Of a DNA stretch of 64,000 nucleotides, positions 36,701 through 49,854 are shown piece after piece. The stretch comes from Alisma plantago-aquatica (taxonomy: Eukaryota > Streptophyta > Magnoliopsida > Alismatales > Alismataceae). The stretch lies in contig OY856413.1 in NCBI GenBank assembly GCA_963693085.1, positions 537,372,879 through 537,436,878 of the forward strand. The letters are read 5' to 3'. The notes under the pieces were generated by a model. The model saw nothing but the letters and a program-made list of their open reading frames with translations, was not told where the DNA came from and ran no database searches. A program made the position numbers and the translations under genes. The stretch's first letter is position 1. Every line of letters starts with the position of its first letter.

Positions 36701-38860
36701 TATTATCAATAAAATCTAGTTAATCTTACAATTTCTTTTGGGCACATGCTTTACACTAAAACAATGTACCATCTAAATTGGTACAAAAGACACCATATGA
36801 GACATGGCATGGGAAATATCCCAATGAGTCTTTTGTAGTGATTGGGATTGAAATATTGTATAAGAAAATAGTTTCTTAAAAGGCTTTATCCATAAATCAC
36901 ATGAATGTTATCTTGTTGAATACTACTTATATTTTGGCCCGACAACAAAGTGTTTGTTGATAGGATGAATGGATTCCTAAATGGAAATTAGTTCCAAAGG
37001 AATCAGTGGGAGTAAAAGTAGAAATCAAAATATTTGAGACAAACAAGAAAACATAGAACCTAAAGAGGTACGATAGGAACAAGGAGAATCATAAGTTGTT
37101 GTGGAATCTCCAGTTCCTTATGTAAACACAGAATTCATAGTTTTAGTAGAACGCCTTGAGTTTGAAAGATTATGATATCTTATAACTCAAGAAGGTGGTG
37201 AGTTTATCATAGAGATGAGTCAACAACCTACATAGAAACTATCGAGGAACCAGATTCTAAAAAATGGCTTGAGGCCATGAGATCTATGATGGACTCCATG
37301 TAGCCAACAAGGTATGACCTTGGTGGATCCACCTGAAGTGGTAAAAAGAATAGGATGCATTTGGGTCTTTGTAAGAAGACTAAAATGGAAGTGTAGATTG
37401 GTTGCAAAGAGCTTCAAACAATTTCAAGTTGTTGAACGTGATGAAGCCTTTTACCAGTTACCATGGTTAAATCCATCTGGATCATGCTTGTTGTTGTAGC
37501 TTATTATGACTGTGAGATTTGGCATATGGATGTTAAAACTACATTCCTTAATTGAAATATTTAAGAGGATGTGTATGTGACACAACTTAAAGGTTTTATA
37601 TATCCATTAACACAAATAAAGTTTATAAGCTACAAAGGTCAATCTGCAGATTGAAGTAAGCATCTCAGAGTTGGAATCTTTGATTTGACAAGATAGTCAA
37701 AGGGTTTCACTTGAGTCAAAATGAAGATGGAATCTGTGATTAAAAAAGATTTAGTGGGAGCATATTGATATTCCACATAATGATGCGGAATAACATCCTT
37801 ATCCTGTAAATATTAAAACTTGGCAAGGAAAGTACCTTCTATATGAAGGGTTTAGGCGAAGCATCCTATGTGATAAGGATCGAGGTCTATAGAGATAGAT
37901 CTGAAAAGCTTCTTGACCTAAGTAAAAGCACATACATTGGTAAGATGCTGAAGGGTTCAACATGGAAGACTCAATGAGGGAAAACTTGTCCATGTTCCAT
38001 GGAGTTAGTCTTTCAAGAGCCTAGTGTCCTAATTCTTATGAAGAATAGGAACACATGGATAGATGCCATATGCATTCGCAATTGGATCTATATTGAAAGC
38101 AATTCTATGTACTTATCATGTTATCTCGTATGTATTGGACATGATGAGAAGATATCTTGTAATCTCGTATATATTGGACATGATGAGAGGATATCCAGTC
38201 ATCTCATATGTATTGACATGATGAGATGACACATACATACCTACTTAGCAATCTCATATGTATTAGACATGACGAGAGGGTATATGTCAGATACCAGTGA
38301 GAGTCAATGGAATACCATAATGAACACCCTTACGTGCTTGTAAAACACTTAAAGGATTGGTTCCATGGTCATGGTAATAAGGAAGAGTTGGATGTGAAGG
38401 GTTACACCCATGCAAGATTCCAAACTGACAAAATGATCACAATAGTGTTTGACATTAAATGAAAACTGTAAGCTAGAAAGAGTTCTGAGCTAATGATAGT
38501 TGTCTAATCTATAAAAGAAGTTGAGGATCTCTATGTTATGAAAATAGTAGAGGATATTGTATGGATCAAGAAGTTCATATAGGTGAACTTATGTGAGATT
38601 CCAAATCATTTATGATAGTAGAAATAGTGATGACAACAATGGAGCTACTACTTAGGCTGGGAGTCTTAGATAGTATACTATGATACTTCCATCTCATACG
38701 AGAAGTCATACAATGAAGTGATGTGAAAATTGCAAAATACTGACTAAAGGCAAACACTGCTAAACTCGCTATAAAACCACTTGCACAGTAGAAGCATGAA
38801 GGTCATGTTAGGTCACTCAGGATGAGATCTATGGGTGACTGTCTCTAAGTGCAAGAGGGA
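33705..38860 (+). pseudogene. Forward copia gag-pol, heavily decayed
   Basis: The order of remnants gives a copia layout. Gag: around 35230-35440 (PMPEGPTPKVPKAKWM, then LMLYCMNYELHENM). Nucleocapsid zinc knuckle: 35840-35880 (KCHHCHLFGHWKMNY, last Cys lost). Integrase: 36480-36620 (SLEVFEEIINEV, LGKSIKILRYD) and the linker near 36940-37020 (RPDNKVFVDRMNGFL). RT: 37240-38000, including WHMDVKTTFLN at about 37520. RNase H: 38390-38600 (DVKGYTHARFQTDK, IVWIKKF-like). Stops and indels occur every few dozen codons, so nothing is expressed as protein. It is the same family as the reverse copia at 27450-29460. A (TA)n tract lies at 33845-33890. The first 1.4 kb after the PBS has no recognisable coding. 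Confidence 0.85.
33845..33890. repeat. (TA)n/(TG)n microsatellite
   Basis: Alternating TATATA and CACATATA tract in the leader of the copia element. Confidence 0.85.
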
Positions 38861-38863
38861 GTC

Positions 38864-41026
38864 TATTGGTATGTATGCCCAAAGATCCAATCATATAATG
38901 ATTGGGGTATGGCAATAGATACCTGATTTGATAATATTAAAGGCAAGCTTCTAATTTATTTTGTATATTCAGTTATGAGATAATAAATTACATAATAAAT
39001 GTCTAGAGAATGATATTACTCAATGACGTATGTCTTCAAGTACATGGTTTGAAAGAAATGAGATCATATGGATGTTAAGAGTACATATACATATTCTCAT
39101 TATGTCCTTGATCGGTTGTCATTGTGAAAAGTTGATAGAAAACAATGACACATAATATCAGAGTGTGAGTTGATTGATGACTGAATCTCACTGGTCATGA
39201 TATGAAAATATCAAACCAAGCACACAGATACATATTAGAGAATAGTGTATCAGACTAACCCACTGTGAGACTGACACATGGAAGCCATCATCATGGAAGT
39301 CATAGTCAGCTCTCATAGTGATGGTGGTGGTTGTGGTTCTTAGACCTAAAATCACTACACTCATCACATGTGGTTGGGTACACTTCGACCTCATCAAACA
39401 CAGACCTGAAACATGGGTTGTTATAACAGTGATGATTGGGTGACTTTGCCACATGGGGATTGAGTGTGAGTGATAGATATGGGATTTGTCCCTCTGACAG
39501 GAGTATGATATCCAAGGCCTCTTGATTAGTGAGACTGAGAAAAGTATGGACATACACATGTGAGTCAATATGTGATATTGAGCTTACATATATCTCATGC
39601 AGTCTAATCTGGTTCAAGGAACAAGATTGAATAATAATGAGGATGACTACTCCATATCTCTAGTTCGATCTGGATATCAGTGATAAAGGAACTATACAAA
39701 CACTATAACACCATACACAAATTGTAGGTTGATATTTCTCCCCAACTTTCCATTCACTTGGGTAGCAATGATGTGCGACTAGGAACCACTCATTGCTTGT
39801 GATGTCATAAGATAGTTATGGACATTCACTGTCAATGTGATATGGGACCTATAGGGTCACACACATAGAAACTCATCTAGAAGAGGAGTTTGACCTTGAA
39901 TGATGATTGAATTGGTTGCTAAAGTGTTTAGGTATTTCAATTCATGCAACATATCAGCTGACTAGACTAGAAAATGACCAGTTCAAGTGTTGAGACTATT
40001 GTTTGGAGTGTCAGTCTTATTGTACTGTACATCGATTGGAATTCTTCCTGACCTGGGCTGCGAAATGGCCATCTGCCTTTTACAAAATGGCCATTTGGCT
40101 TGGCGCAAGATGCCCATCTCACTTGAACCAAATGGCCATTTGGTTTGGTGTGAGACTCCCGTCTCACTTGCATCAAACGCCCATTTCGAGGGTACGTCAA
40201 GTTGAGAACTAATTGGAATTGAATTGCCAACATATGCACAGAACTGGAAGGTGCAAAATGTCTATCTCGCACGTGAGACAACCATTTCACTGCACGTAAG
40301 TTGTGAAACATACAGAAAAGTTGTAAAAATTCAAGATCTACTTGTCCTTTCTACTCCCGCTTTAGTCCCACATTGGCCGGAGACTGGGAACCCTGACCCT
40401 AACCCCTCCTATATATAGAGGGGTACTGGGGGCATCCCAAACACAACTACTACACAGAAAATTGAGAATCAGTTTCTCTGACATGTGTTGTTCTCTCTGG
40501 TTGTAGTAACCATGAAAGCCCAGGCAAGTCCTACCCAACTAGGGAGGGATAGCCATGGGAGAGCAACAATTGATGATCCTTGTAGTGGGAGAGCATGTTG
40601 GTGACTAGTACACCAACAGGAGGGACAACTCCTTCATGTCTATTCCTATAGGACGACAGGAGTTCTAGTTGGTCTGTGTGGACTACTCTAGAGGTAGGAG
40701 TCTGTTGGATGCTACTAGGAGAGCAACGTCAACTCACATCCCATGGCGAGATCTGAGGAGCTGCTATAGCAGTTGTCTGAGTCTGATGTCTTTAGAGGAT
40801 CAGTCAGATGAGTCTGAGTGCAACTAGGAGCTGTACAACCACCATCCAAGATAGAGTGCACATCTACATCAATGGGGATTGTCGCTGGACTAGCTCCAGA
40901 ACCAGGTATATCTTCGTGAAACCATCCTTCCCATTGCATAGTTATTGACGCAATCTACTAGTTAATGGGAAATATGTCAATATTTTTTTTATTTCTGCTG
41001 CCTACTTGATGTCGTATTTCCCTACA
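38864..41026 (+). mobile_element. 3' LTR of forward copia element (2.2 kb)
   Basis: Starts TATTGGTATGTATGCCC (TG mutated to TA) after the PPT AGTGCAAGAGGGAGTC and ends TTTCCCTACA, 2,163 bp. The second half pairs with 32011-33687. The TATA box CTATATATAG is at 40409-40418. It provides the empty sites for the retroposon at 25920 and the MITE at 32398. Open frames at 39188-39617 and 39967-40418 overlap on both strands and are LTR sequence. The first 5 bases after it are TCTTG; the left flank is lost, so the TSD is unknown. Confidence 0.9.
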
Positions 41027-41543
41027 TCTTGTTCTCTTCCTTATCCTGCCTACTAGCCAGCCCTACCCAGGTGGTGATTATGCATCCTATGCATATAATC
41101 ACTTTTACCCAGCCCCTCCACATGCTGCTTCCACTGCTACACCCTATGCTGTTGGTGGATCTACCTCTGGAGTGATACCTCTCCCTGCTGGTCCTATTGC
41201 TACCCTGGTTGCAGAACTTGGCACCTATGCTCCCTCTTTTCCTCAAGACAGGAGTTGCATGACCTTGGTATGCCTTAGGCTGTGAAGAATGCCATGTGGC
41301 CCAGTCATGGTTTTGGTCCTTTTTCCCATGAGGAGATGCCTGATTAGGTTGATGAGGAAGCTACTATTGATGAGGAGGCATCTGAGGATGGTTCACATGA
41401 TGGCTTTGTTGGTGCATCTGGTGATGAAGGTGACGTTGTTGCCTCTGTTGCACCTTCAGATGGAGATGATGACTATGAGCCTGAAGCTTGTGATGATGAT
41501 GTCGATGATGATGACCCTCTAGACTTAGATAGCTTAGACATTT
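41027..41543 (+). pseudogene. Acidic C-terminal ORF remnant before a Sirevirus-like 3' LTR
   Basis: Two frames in series. The first (about 41040-41270) reads a Pro/Ala/Tyr-rich segment (YPGGDYASYAYNHFYPAPP, then VIPLPAGPIATLVAELGTYA). After a frame change near 41260 the second runs to a stop at 41541 and is very acidic (HEEMPD, DEEATIDEEASEDGSH, DDDVDDDDPLDLDSLDI), with stops near 41278 and 41344. It lies between pol, which is lost, and the 3' LTR. Extra frames in this position are known in some Sireviruses, but I do not recognise the protein; it could be part of a gag-like or envelope-like ORF. Confidence 0.5.
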
Positions 41544-42237
41544 AGATGTTTTAGTTTTTAGTCTTTAGTTGTTGATCATATATATCTTTCTAGACTATTT
41601 TGTACTAAAACCATATGGGCACATTATCCGAGCTATACTATTTCTAACATCATATTGTTTTCATTATTTTGTCTTGTAGTTGTTTCAAGGACATGTTATT
41701 AGTGTTGTCATCTTCATCACATGTACACTTACTCTCTAGTTGACTATATCTCATGAGTTGGTCATATGTTACCCATATTTTGATTATGACATAGATTGCT
41801 TGTATCTCTCTCGTGTCTATTTGATGTGTGTTATGAGGTTGTATGTTTTATCTTGTGGTTGTATGTTTTAGTTGTGTTTGGAGAAGACCTATTTCTGTGC
41901 TCTTCTGTCCCCCTTACTTTTTGATAATTCCAAAAGGGGGCGAGAAGTTCAATGTTTTGAAGCTCAACCATATTGCTTGTATTGCCTATGTGATCCTTTT
42001 CCTGTTTAAAAATATGTTTTATCTTGTGACTTGCTAAAGGACCATGAAGTATATATGTTATATTTGTTTGTGCAGAAAAACTAAATATACATGTAAGAGT
42101 GAGCATAGATTGAGGGGGAGCAATTCAGATTGTTAAAATTATGAATACCCTTGCAACTCACAAGGCTAAGGTATAGCTTTACATATCCTTTTTCAATATG
42201 TTAAGGAATGGTTTGTCATTGTCAAAAAAGGGGAGAA
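41544..42237 (+). mobile_element. Sirevirus-like 3' non-coding region with repeated polypurine tracts
   Basis: Three polypurine tracts: AAAAGGGGGCGAG near 41932, TGAGGGGGAGC near 42111, and AAAAAAGGGGAGAA at 42224-42237 abutting the LTR. Multiple PPT copies before the 3' LTR are a described Sirevirus trait. Confidence 0.65.
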
Positions 42238-44911
42238 TGTTGACTTGAGAGTTATACATTGTCTGTATTTTGATAATGACTTAACCATTCCATTCATATG
42301 TATCTAATATGTTTGTTTAAGATTGATTTTAGGCTTTAGGTACATGAAAAGGATCAAAGTACACAAGCCCTAGCTTGTCCGAGTTCAAGTCAAAAGCAAT
42401 GAAAATGTGCATTTTGGGAAATCACTCCAAACCACCTTAGAATATTTGTATAATCATTTGTATTGATGATATGACTTTTAACTAAGATGAGAAAAAATTA
42501 TGGACACTTAATTCTAATGTTTGATCACTACAAAAATCATTTTGGAAAATTTGTCATAGCAACTTTGCCAGTCGAGTTTGGAACTCAACTGACCAGTGAT
42601 GGATTTTTAGAAATTGATCAATCGGTCGAGTTGTACACTCATAGAACTTGATTGACCGAATCATTGACCAAATCTAATTTTGACTCATCGGTCGAGTTTT
42701 CCTAGGACAAACTGGATCGATAGTGTGAAAATTGGCTTTGTTAGTTAGTGGATCTGTCAAGTTACCTTTAAAGGTCCGACTGGTTCAATATAAATTGCCT
42801 AAAAAATACGAGATTCAAGTTCTGTTCCCAGTTCTATTGGACTGGTTCAATGAAACTCCATAAATTGAGTTTCGTGGAGCTTCTTGAACTTCTGAAGATA
42901 TAAATAAGAGTCGGTTCCTGACTTTCGCTTGAAATTGTTCGAAAAACAACTTCCACTGATGACATTTCTAGTCATGCCCTCGTGTTTCCTGGTCGAGTGA
43001 CTCATGACGGTGAAGAATAAGATACAGATCTAACAATCGGTCTTGTTTTCTTTGATTACTTCTTATCCTCTCTTATAGATTAAGTCGTTATTGCTGGAGA
43101 GTGGTGGCTCAATTCTACATGATTGTCTTATTTGAGAGTATTTGATTTGTGACCGAAAGGTAGTGTCCTTATTTGTATGCAATAGTTTATTGGGGAAGAA
43201 GCTTTGATTTGCTTGATCATATTGGTTAAAATCAATTGTGTAATAGTTTATCGAGAATGAAGCTTTGATGTGCTTTTTCATCATATTAGGAATCAACTGC
43301 ACCGAGTTCATAATTGGGATATTGGGTATTACTATGATGGAATAGCAAAGATGTTTGTCATCCAAATTTTTTGAATGTGATTCGATCTCACAAACAAACA
43401 AGTTTTTAGTTGTTGGTACATCTAATTCAGTTCTTAAAGAAAAATTCAAACCAAATAATTGTAACTCAAATTCTGGAAACTCTTGTTCAGTTCTTAGAAA
43501 ATGAGTTCCTGCATTTGTGTTCCCTTGTTCCTGATCTGATTATGAATGGTGTAAGTTCTATTTTATTAGATCATTGATGCCTTGAAGTTGTTTGATGTAA
43601 TACTAAAGACATATACTAGCATATTTTATGTTATGCACGGAAGGCGTTCGATGGAAATCCCAGATTGTTAATTGTTAGTTTTTAGTACAGTAATAAGTTT
43701 GTTGTGTGATTTTGTATTAAGAAAAATTGTTATGCTATTTGCACGGATAAAAATGGAATGTATCCTCTACTTGAACAATTTTAAAAAATATCACACACAG
43801 AACATAATTTATATGGCTTGTGTGGGAGTCATCATGTTAACAAACCAATCAGATGGAAGTCAAGTTTTTAGAAAACTCATATTTCAAACCAATCACCCGA
43901 AACTCATTTTCTCATAACTAAATTTCATTTCCAGAAAAAGAAGTTCCTGGAAAACTATAGTTACACCAAACCAGTCAGATCCTTATTGAAACTCGACCGA
44001 ATATACTATACGAAAAATGTAGAAAAGTGATTCCAACCCTTAGAGAGTTGTTAGAAACAAAAATAGATACGTTGTAAGTTGTAAAACAACTATTCTTCAT
44101 TTTTAAGTGATCCCACACTCAAAGGAACACCCCTAGCTATAAATAGGACATCTTGGAGTTCATTCCAAGGCTGCTCATTCGTGCTATGCTTGGTCCTTGC
44201 TATAGTTGAGTGTGCTACAATCCTTTGAGCCATTTCTCTCTCTCATTTACAAAGAATTTTGTGATTATGAGTGAGTTAGGCATGTTGTAAGATAGCTACC
44301 TCCATGCTATCTTGTAAAGCTCTCATCTCTTGCATCTTCCCAATCCTCTTTCTCAAAGAGAAAAGGTTGAAGTGATCTTCTACGAGTGAAGGAGGAGTTG
44401 TTGTTCTTCTTCAAGGTTTAAGAAGGTGTGAAGATCTTCTCTAGGTGAAGGAGAAGGACAAGGCAAAAGACTCAAGAAGAGTATTTAATTCCTTAAAGTC
44501 CACAGACTTGATGTAAGTGTGGGTAAGTCCTTGCTGAAGGCTTAAGACATCTTGATCAAGTGGGTAAGTCCTTATGTAGATGAAAGACTCTTGTATTGAA
44601 TAGGTAAGTCCTTGGATGTATGGTGGTCTTTTTGTATCTCTTATAATGGAATATAAGTATACATGGGTTGCAAAGTCCTAGAGGTTGACCTCTTTAGGTA
44701 GTGGATTGACAGTAGTTTGGAGATTGGAACCACTCTAACAACCTTGTTTAAGTGCTTTCTTCAATCTCTCTCATTCTTTCTATGCTTGTTTAGATAGGAC
44801 TTCAAATTGATCTTAAGCTTTTGGTTTAAATTGATATAATTTGAAGGCCTAACTATTCTTGTGAGAATTTTAAAGCTCTATTCACCCCCTTCTAGAGCCC
44901 TAGTTCAAACA
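42238..44911 (+). mobile_element. Sirevirus-like 3' LTR (2.7 kb)
   Basis: Starts TGTTGACTTGAG after the last PPT and ends GTTCAAACA; the closing CTATTCACCCCCTTCTAGAG is typical of plant Sirevirus LTR ends. A TATA box CTATAAATAGG is at 44137-44147. The next 5 bases, AAGTG (44912-44916), belong to the giant LTR that it split, so they are the candidate TSD; the left copy is lost. The open frame at 43063-43449 (minus) is LTR sequence. Confidence 0.78.
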
Positions 44912-46129
44912 AAGTGTTGGGGACCTAAGTGGTCGGGACCCAACATTGGTTGTATCACCATCTCGTGCATGCATGGTTTAAGTGGTTGCATGCATGTTTC
45001 TTGGGTGTCCAAGTGTCCCTTTGGTGCCTTTAGGGGTTGAAACTTCATCTCCACCCTCATTCTCTCCTCCTTTGGTATATAACCCTTTTCTCTCCATGTA
45101 AGTAAACCTTTCAACCCTATTCCTTCCTCACTCTCTTTTGCTCATCCTTGGAGCTTGGTGGAGCAAGGAGAACTGATCTTGGAGCTCTTGTTGGTCAAGA
45201 TCCCTTGTATGTGGTGATTCTTGCTCATCTTAAATCTTGGTAAGTGGTTGCCTTTCTTGGTGATGTTTTCCTTTGATATTTTACCCCATCTCCTTCTCTT
45301 GTCTCAGCCATATACCATAGTTCATCTACGGTCATTGTTTTAGAGATAAACTCCTCATCACAAGGGTCATAGGCCATGTTTTAACAAGGTGGTAACCCAA
45401 GTGAGAGGAAGTTTCTTCTCTCCTCTCTTCCTTCTTCCTTTGGTTTAGCCAAGAGTTCTCTTATCCTCTTTTCTTGAGCAATCTTTGACTTTGGTATCTT
45501 CTTATCTTTGAGGTGATATTGTGTTCGAAAGTGGAGCTCTTGGTGGAACTGCATCCTCCCTTGGTGATCGTATGCTTGGAGCTTGTGATCTTTGGAGTTG
45601 AACTTCCTTAAGGTAGGTTATATAACACTCTAACCTCTCTATTATTGCACTTTTCATTACTTGCATGTTGTTGTTTCTATCTCTAAAACATTCCCTTAAC
45701 ATGCTAGTACATAGTACCATGCTCTAGAACTTGAATGATGGTGGTTATCATGCTAGATTTCTTAGAATCTGAAACCCTAATTCTTGGTATCCAATTTTAG
45801 AAATGGTTGTGTAATGGTGGTTTTCTTCCTATCTTTTGACCTTGGTTTTTATCACATGCATGATGCTTGTGTGCCTTGATGTATAATGAAGTTTAGATCT
45901 TGTTTTGGATGTGTTAAACATGGTTTATCTCTCTTGCATGAGGTTCTTTCATGATGGTTTTATGACACATATGTTAGGGTTTTTGGTGACTGATTTTATG
46001 ATAAGTTTTCCTCCTGGATGATGGTGGTTTTATTTGATGTTATCTCCTATTTTGGTCATGATTATCTTATGCTTTGGCTGAGGTTCATCTCTATTTTTAT
46101 GGTGGTCCTTTTCCATGGTAGTAGCATGA

Positions 46130-46500
46130 CCTTAGTGGTCGATACACTATGTTTTCCCTTGGGCCGAGACACTTTGATGTATGGCGTTTGGTCGAGATGT
46201 TGCTCCTATTTTGGGCTGAGACAAGTGTTATAGTTTTGACCGAGACATATGTTTTGGTGTGGTCGTGACTCTTGCTTTTGTTTTGGTCAAGACATGCCTT
46301 TGTTTTTGAGGTTGAGACGTGTGCTTTCATGGTGATCGAAACCCTAATCTATGTGGTGGTCGAGACACCTAGTTGGTTGTGGTCGAGACACCTCAATTAG
46401 TTGCGGTTAAGACACCTTCCATAAGGGTGGTCGAGACACTTGTTTATGAGTGTTCAAGACATCAACGTGATGGGTGGTCGAGACATATACACGAGCAGAT
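46130..46500 (+). repeat. TCGAGACA-type array
   Basis: GGTCGAGACAC units repeated about every 25-35 bases, more regular than at 18480-19210, with CG better kept. Confidence 0.8.
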
Positions 46501-47957
46501 AGTCAACACATGTATATGAGTAAGCAAGTAAGGAGCCATATATAGTGTTGTTTGGATGATTGTTTGGTTAATCCTAGTCATGTTCTTTAACCCTAATATG
46601 CTCCAAGAAAGTGGGAGATGGTGTACCTAGGATTTGATGATTGAATAAAGCTATAAAACCCTAATCGGCTATACATGTAACCCTAACCCTAACATTGGGC
46701 CATGTGATGTGTTTGCTTCTCTCTCTTGAAGTGGTTATCATATTATGATGTATTCTCTCTCTTGTTTACGAGCCCCTAACCTTGTAGGTGAAATGAATGC
46801 CATGTCTTGTATATGTTGTGGTGATGGTTATGTGATACAGGGTGATGGTTATAAGCCTTGATGAGGCATGATGAGACCATATTGATATGATGCGTCCTAT
46901 GACATGGTGAAGGCTCGATGCCTATTATGAGGTGACATCCTCTAGTGATATGATTGAGGGATGAATATTCCCTCAGTGATGTGATATTGGTGATGGCCTT
47001 GTGAATAATAGTTCTATAAGTATCATGTTGTGATCATGTGACTAGTTTACACCTCATACACTATATATCTTCTGGAGTTGTATCATTCCTTTATCTTAGT
47101 AGAGTTTGTTTTAGATTTGTACATTGTAACTTTATTGATGCTAAAAGACACTCAATTGACATAACTAATAAAGTGAAACACTAATCATGTAGGTTCCCTA
47201 TGCCATAGATCCATTCCAGTGTCAATTTTAGTGTTGGATGGTGAAATGAGTCATTCATATGGGAAACTTGGAGTGCATAATGTTTAATATGTAGGGGTGC
47301 AAGTTGAGTATCTCCTTACATCAACAATTACAGGTTGTGTGAGACGACCATGTGTGTCCTGCTCTCCTTATGATATGGATGGCCATGTGTGAACTAATCC
47401 TTCTTTTTAGAACGGTCATGCGTAAGCCTATTCTTCTAGCGCCATACATGTACCAAGGTGGTCTAGGTGTTCTTATATATGGATGGACATGTGTGAGCCA
47501 ATCCTTTAGCTTGACTATATGTCATTATTGTAGTTGACTGATATGTCTCTGCGGTGTTATCTCTTGTGCTGACCAAGAAGTATTGGGGAGGTCGTGGATT
47601 CTGACTCTTCCATTGACCTTGTATGGTACCAATTTTGACTTAGTGGTTGGTTAGATTTGGGTGATACGACTCAAATCCTCAGGACAATAATAAAAGACGC
47701 AATACATATGTGTAGTGTATTTTCTTAGGGTCAAATGTGAATGATATTGGTTGAACCCTTTGCCTTACCTTTGTACTGATTTCTTGAATTATAATGCGGT
47801 AAGAGAAATCAACTGTTATACATGTTCTTCATATTCCTTTTTAGAATATTGATTGTTCTATTACTCAGTGATAACTGCCTAGTTTAGATGAATCTGCTCA
47901 ACTTGCTGAGTATTTTATCGACATGCTTAGTTATATGTGCTTTAATAGACGTTAGCA

Positions 47958-47973
47958 GAGAGTTATATCTCTC
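47958..47973 (+). promoter_or_regulatory. Conserved 16 bp giant-LTR motif
   Basis: GAGAGTTATATCTCTC, identical to the other four copies, about 520 bases before the LTR end. Confidence 0.7.
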
Positions 47974-48533
47974 CCTGGGATGTTTGATCTCATCATGTGG
48001 GTTTCCACATCTTTTAGGTGGTCGTACACGAAGAGGTAGAGTTCATGCAGCTTAAGAAGAGAAACAACAAGAGCAGTAGCTTATAAGGTTGGATGTGCTG
48101 CTAGTCTTTTGGAGATAGAGCCCTAGATGCCGTCCCTGTACACTCAGGTCTTTGGGGGTGTTCTCGATGTGTTTTGTAGATATGTTATCGACACGAGGTT
48201 TTTAGCTTGTGAGTCATGTATGTAAGTTGTGGCATGTGCATATGTATATATGTGGAACAAGTACCTCATGTTACGGGTTGATGACAGGAATGTTTGAGAA
48301 AAGTGGTGATGTAAGCACCATGGTATATGTTATGTGAAATAGGTGTCCTGTTGAGGACTTATATGTGAAATTTTCAGTTTGTGGTGCTTTGTACAATCAG
48401 TTTAAATTTCCTATATTAACTGGTAATCCACATGTTAGTTTTTGTTCTACGTTTGGATTTGAGTAATCTCGTTTGTGACGCGTCGGGGCATCACATGGAT
48501 GACAAAGTGTGTATTTTATGTACATTTTTATAT

Positions 48534-49845
48534 GGGTTTTTCCCAAAAACCCCCTCACATTTGTTGATATTCCAGAAAACCCCCTCTCTTATCCAAAATT
48601 CCTACAATCCCCCTCACTTTGATCCTATATTCCAATCAGCCCCCTCTAGCCAGCTTCGTTACAAATGGAGTCAAGCGTGGCTGTTTGTTTGTTTTTCTAG
48701 TTATATATAACTAGTTATATCTATACTTTATAATGCTTTTTTATTTAAAATAGTAATAATTATTATTTGAGTATTTTATGTTATTATAATATGTTATGTA
48801 CATATTAATTTTTATTAGTAAGCATTTCTATTTGGACTCATCCAATATGGTAAATTCGGGTACGAAATCCCAGTATTTGACGGCGCCATACTGGGTTTTG
48901 GAAAGTTAAAGTCCAAAGTTATATTTTTATTATTTACGTAGATCTATTCTAACTATTTTTAAAAAGTTAGATCCAAGTTGATTTTGTGTCAAAAAATATT
49001 AAATGAATTTTTTGATTGTCAGACCAAAAGTTCGAAGCCGACCAAGATACAATTTTTTATCAATCTGTTTATAATCTGGAACCAACTTGGATTGTTAAAG
49101 TCAAAACATAAAACTTTTCCGATTTGATTAATGTTAAAAATGACACCTATGTCCAAATCATGATTCAGATTTGGGAAAAGTTTGGTTTGATGAATTAAAC
49201 TCCTGACACATACATTATATGGTTGATCAAGATTCATATACATGTGTCAACTGCAAGTTCTAAAATCAAATAGATTAGGATAGTTCTAGGATTTGACTTT
49301 AGTAGTCCATTTTGCTTCTGGATTTGGAACAAAATGGTCAAAATCTATATCTTGGTCGATTTCAATCTGGCTATCAGAAATCTAGTTAGTATTTTTTGAC
49401 CCGAACTCGACTTGGACCTAAAATTTTAATAACAGTAAAAATAAGTCTCTAAGATGATAAAAAATGTAACTTTAGATTTTAGTTTTCCAAAACCTCGTAC
49501 GACACTGTCAATTATTGGGCTTTAGTGCCCCAGTTTACCATATTGAAATGAATCCAAATAAAAATACTTAATATTAAAAAATATTATTTACATTATATAT
49601 TGTAATAACATACACCACTTAAATAATAACTATTATTATTTTAAACAAAAAATCATTAAATGATATAGATATAATGATTTAGATACAGTTAGATATGTAT
49701 ATAACTAGAAAAACAAAGGAACCACTTTCCATCTTGAGGGATTGATTGGAATATAGGATAACGTGAGGGGGGCTGTAGGGATTTGAGATAAGAGGGGGTT
49801 TTATGGAATATTGGCAAATGTGAGGGGGTTTTGGGAAAAAAACTC
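48534..49845. mobile_element. Mutator-like MITE with very long inverted repeats (1.3 kb)
   Basis: Flanked by a 9 bp duplication TTTTTATAT (48525-48533 and 49846-49854). The ends are GGGTTTTTCCCAAAAACCCC and its near complement. Pairing continues inward: 48835-48890 (CCAATATGGTAAATTCGGG) with 49500-49560, and further to near the centre, so almost the whole element is an imperfect palindrome. No transposase frame. A 9 bp TSD with long TIRs fits Mutator-like elements. Confidence 0.92.
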
Positions 49846-49854
49846 TTTTTATAT

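Larger units (their letters stand above)
44912..48495 (+). mobile_element. Giant LTR, 5'-truncated by the Sirevirus-like insertion
   Basis: It is colinear with 16765-21650 (GTTGGGGACCTA.., TGTATCACCATCTCGTG, CATGCATGGTTTAAGTGG) and ends GTCGGGGCATCACA. About 590 bases of the LTR start are missing. TATA-like GGTATATAACCC is at 45074-45085, GGTAAGTGG at 45239-45247, the acceptor-like CTTGTAGGTG at 46781-46790, the telobox pair at 46679-46693 and the 16 bp motif at 47958-47973. No PBS follows the end, so it is a solo or broken LTR. Confidence 0.88.

Noticed and set aside
39188..39617. 126- and 103-codon minus-strand frames
   Set aside because: Inside the copia 3' LTR, overlapping each other in different frames; the paired copy at 25386-27432 does not preserve them.
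43063..43449. 128-codon minus-strand frame
   Set aside because: Chance frame within the Sirevirus-like LTR, opposite to its transcription, with no domain.
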